From assembly GCA_004210915.1 (NCBI GenBank), contig SEGS01000025.1, positions 1-40,808 of the forward strand: DNA of 40,808 nt, read 5' to 3'. Numbering within the stretch: the first letter of the stretch is position 1; every line of letters begins with the position of its first letter. The notes below the pieces were generated by a model. The model saw only the letters and a program-made list of their open reading frames with translations, was not told the DNA's origin and did no database searches. The position numbers were made by a program, and so were the translations under genes. This stretch comes from Variovorax sp. Its GTDB lineage: Bacteria; Pseudomonadota; Gammaproteobacteria; Burkholderiales; Burkholderiaceae_C. Below, one piece after another: positions 40,477 to 40,808 of this stretch.

Positions 40477-40808
40477 ATGCAAGCTTTATGGATGGTGCTG
40501 GGCGCCTTCTTCTTCGCGACGATGGGGCTGTGCGTGAAGATCGCTTCGGCGTGGTTCAGCAGCGCGGAGCTGGTCTTCTACCGCGGGCTGATCGGCATCG
40601 TCTTTCTCTGGCTGCTGGCGCGCAACCGCGGCGTGTCGCTGCACACGCGCTATCCGGGCATGCATGCCTGGCGCAGCCTGATCGGGGTGGTCTCGCTGGG
40701 CGCCTGGTTCTATGCGATCGCGAAACTGCCGCTGGCCACGGCCGTGACGCTCAACTACATGAGCAGCGTCTGGATCGCGGCCTTCCTGATCGGTGGCGCC
40801 CTGCTCGC
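40477..40808 (+). CDS. DMT-superfamily EamA/RhaT-type transporter, 3'-truncated
   Basis: This reading frame starts at the ATG at 40477 and stays open to the end of the window, giving the first 110 residues. It begins MQALWMVLGAFFFATMGLCVKI, a first EamA helix, then AELVFYRGLIGIVFLWLLA and ITH-like LPLATAVTLNYMSSVWIAAF, typical of the drug/metabolite transporter family. Four hydrophobic helices are visible, so about one EamA half is present. Substrate cannot be told. It follows the intergenic repeat, in the same direction as the Rieske gene. Confidence 0.85.
   Translation, partial: MQALWMVLGAFFFATMGLCVKIASAWFSSAELVFYRGLIGIVFLWLLARNRGVSLHTRYPGMHAWRSLIGVVSLGAWFYAIAKLPLATAVTLNYMSSVWIAAFLIGGALL

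Overview
The window is a GC-rich, densely packed bacterial chromosome segment. Gene content (rpsA-ihfB-lapA-lapB block, phaAB-type Mrp antiporter, form II cox genes, several TRAP transporters, an EgtB/SenA-like enzyme) points to a betaproteobacterium of the Comamonadaceae, most likely Variovorax or a close relative. That assignment is inference from gene content and style. I see no rRNA, tRNA, CRISPR, transposase or phage gene. The two end genes are cut by the window: rpsA lacks its 5' end and a DMT/EamA exporter lacks its 3' end.

Layout. 1-3310 is housekeeping: ribosomal protein S1 with a strong terminator, IHF beta, the LapA/LapB envelope pair and a small secreted helix-hairpin-helix protein. 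3400-6190 is a complete tripartite TRAP transporter, followed by the CrcB fluoride channel. 6705-12858 is a six-gene Mrp/Pha cation/proton antiporter operon in which subunits A and B are fused and every junction overlaps by 1-4 bases.

12865-29322 is a continuous block devoted to molybdenum and tungsten. On the minus strand lies coxS-coxL-coxM-coxD-coxE-coxG-xdhC, a form II (AYRGAGR) molybdenum hydroxylase with its cofactor-maturation genes. It is divergent from an AcoR-like activator that has no AAA+ domain. Next come modE and modABC, divergent around a ModE-like palindrome. Convergent to modABC is tupB-tupC-tupA plus a second ModA-like lipoprotein, and this operon is divergent from a regulator joining a ModE-type DNA-binding domain to a periplasmic-binding-protein-like domain. 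Thus oxyanion uptake, two sensors, a molybdoenzyme and its maturation factors lie side by side.

29327-35870 holds a solitary EgtB/SenA-type enzyme whose presumed third iron-ligand histidine is arginine, then a second TRAP system whose membrane subunits are separated from the convergent binding protein by a Na+/H+ antiporter-like gene. 35962-39036 is xseB-ispA-dxs (exonuclease VII small subunit and isoprenoid precursor synthesis). The end carries a Rieske oxygenase alpha subunit, an intergenic hairpin repeat and the start of an EamA exporter.

No intergenic gap exceeds 300 bases. The largest are 20562-20742 (divergent cox control region) and 39037-39224 (divergent xseB/Rieske region).
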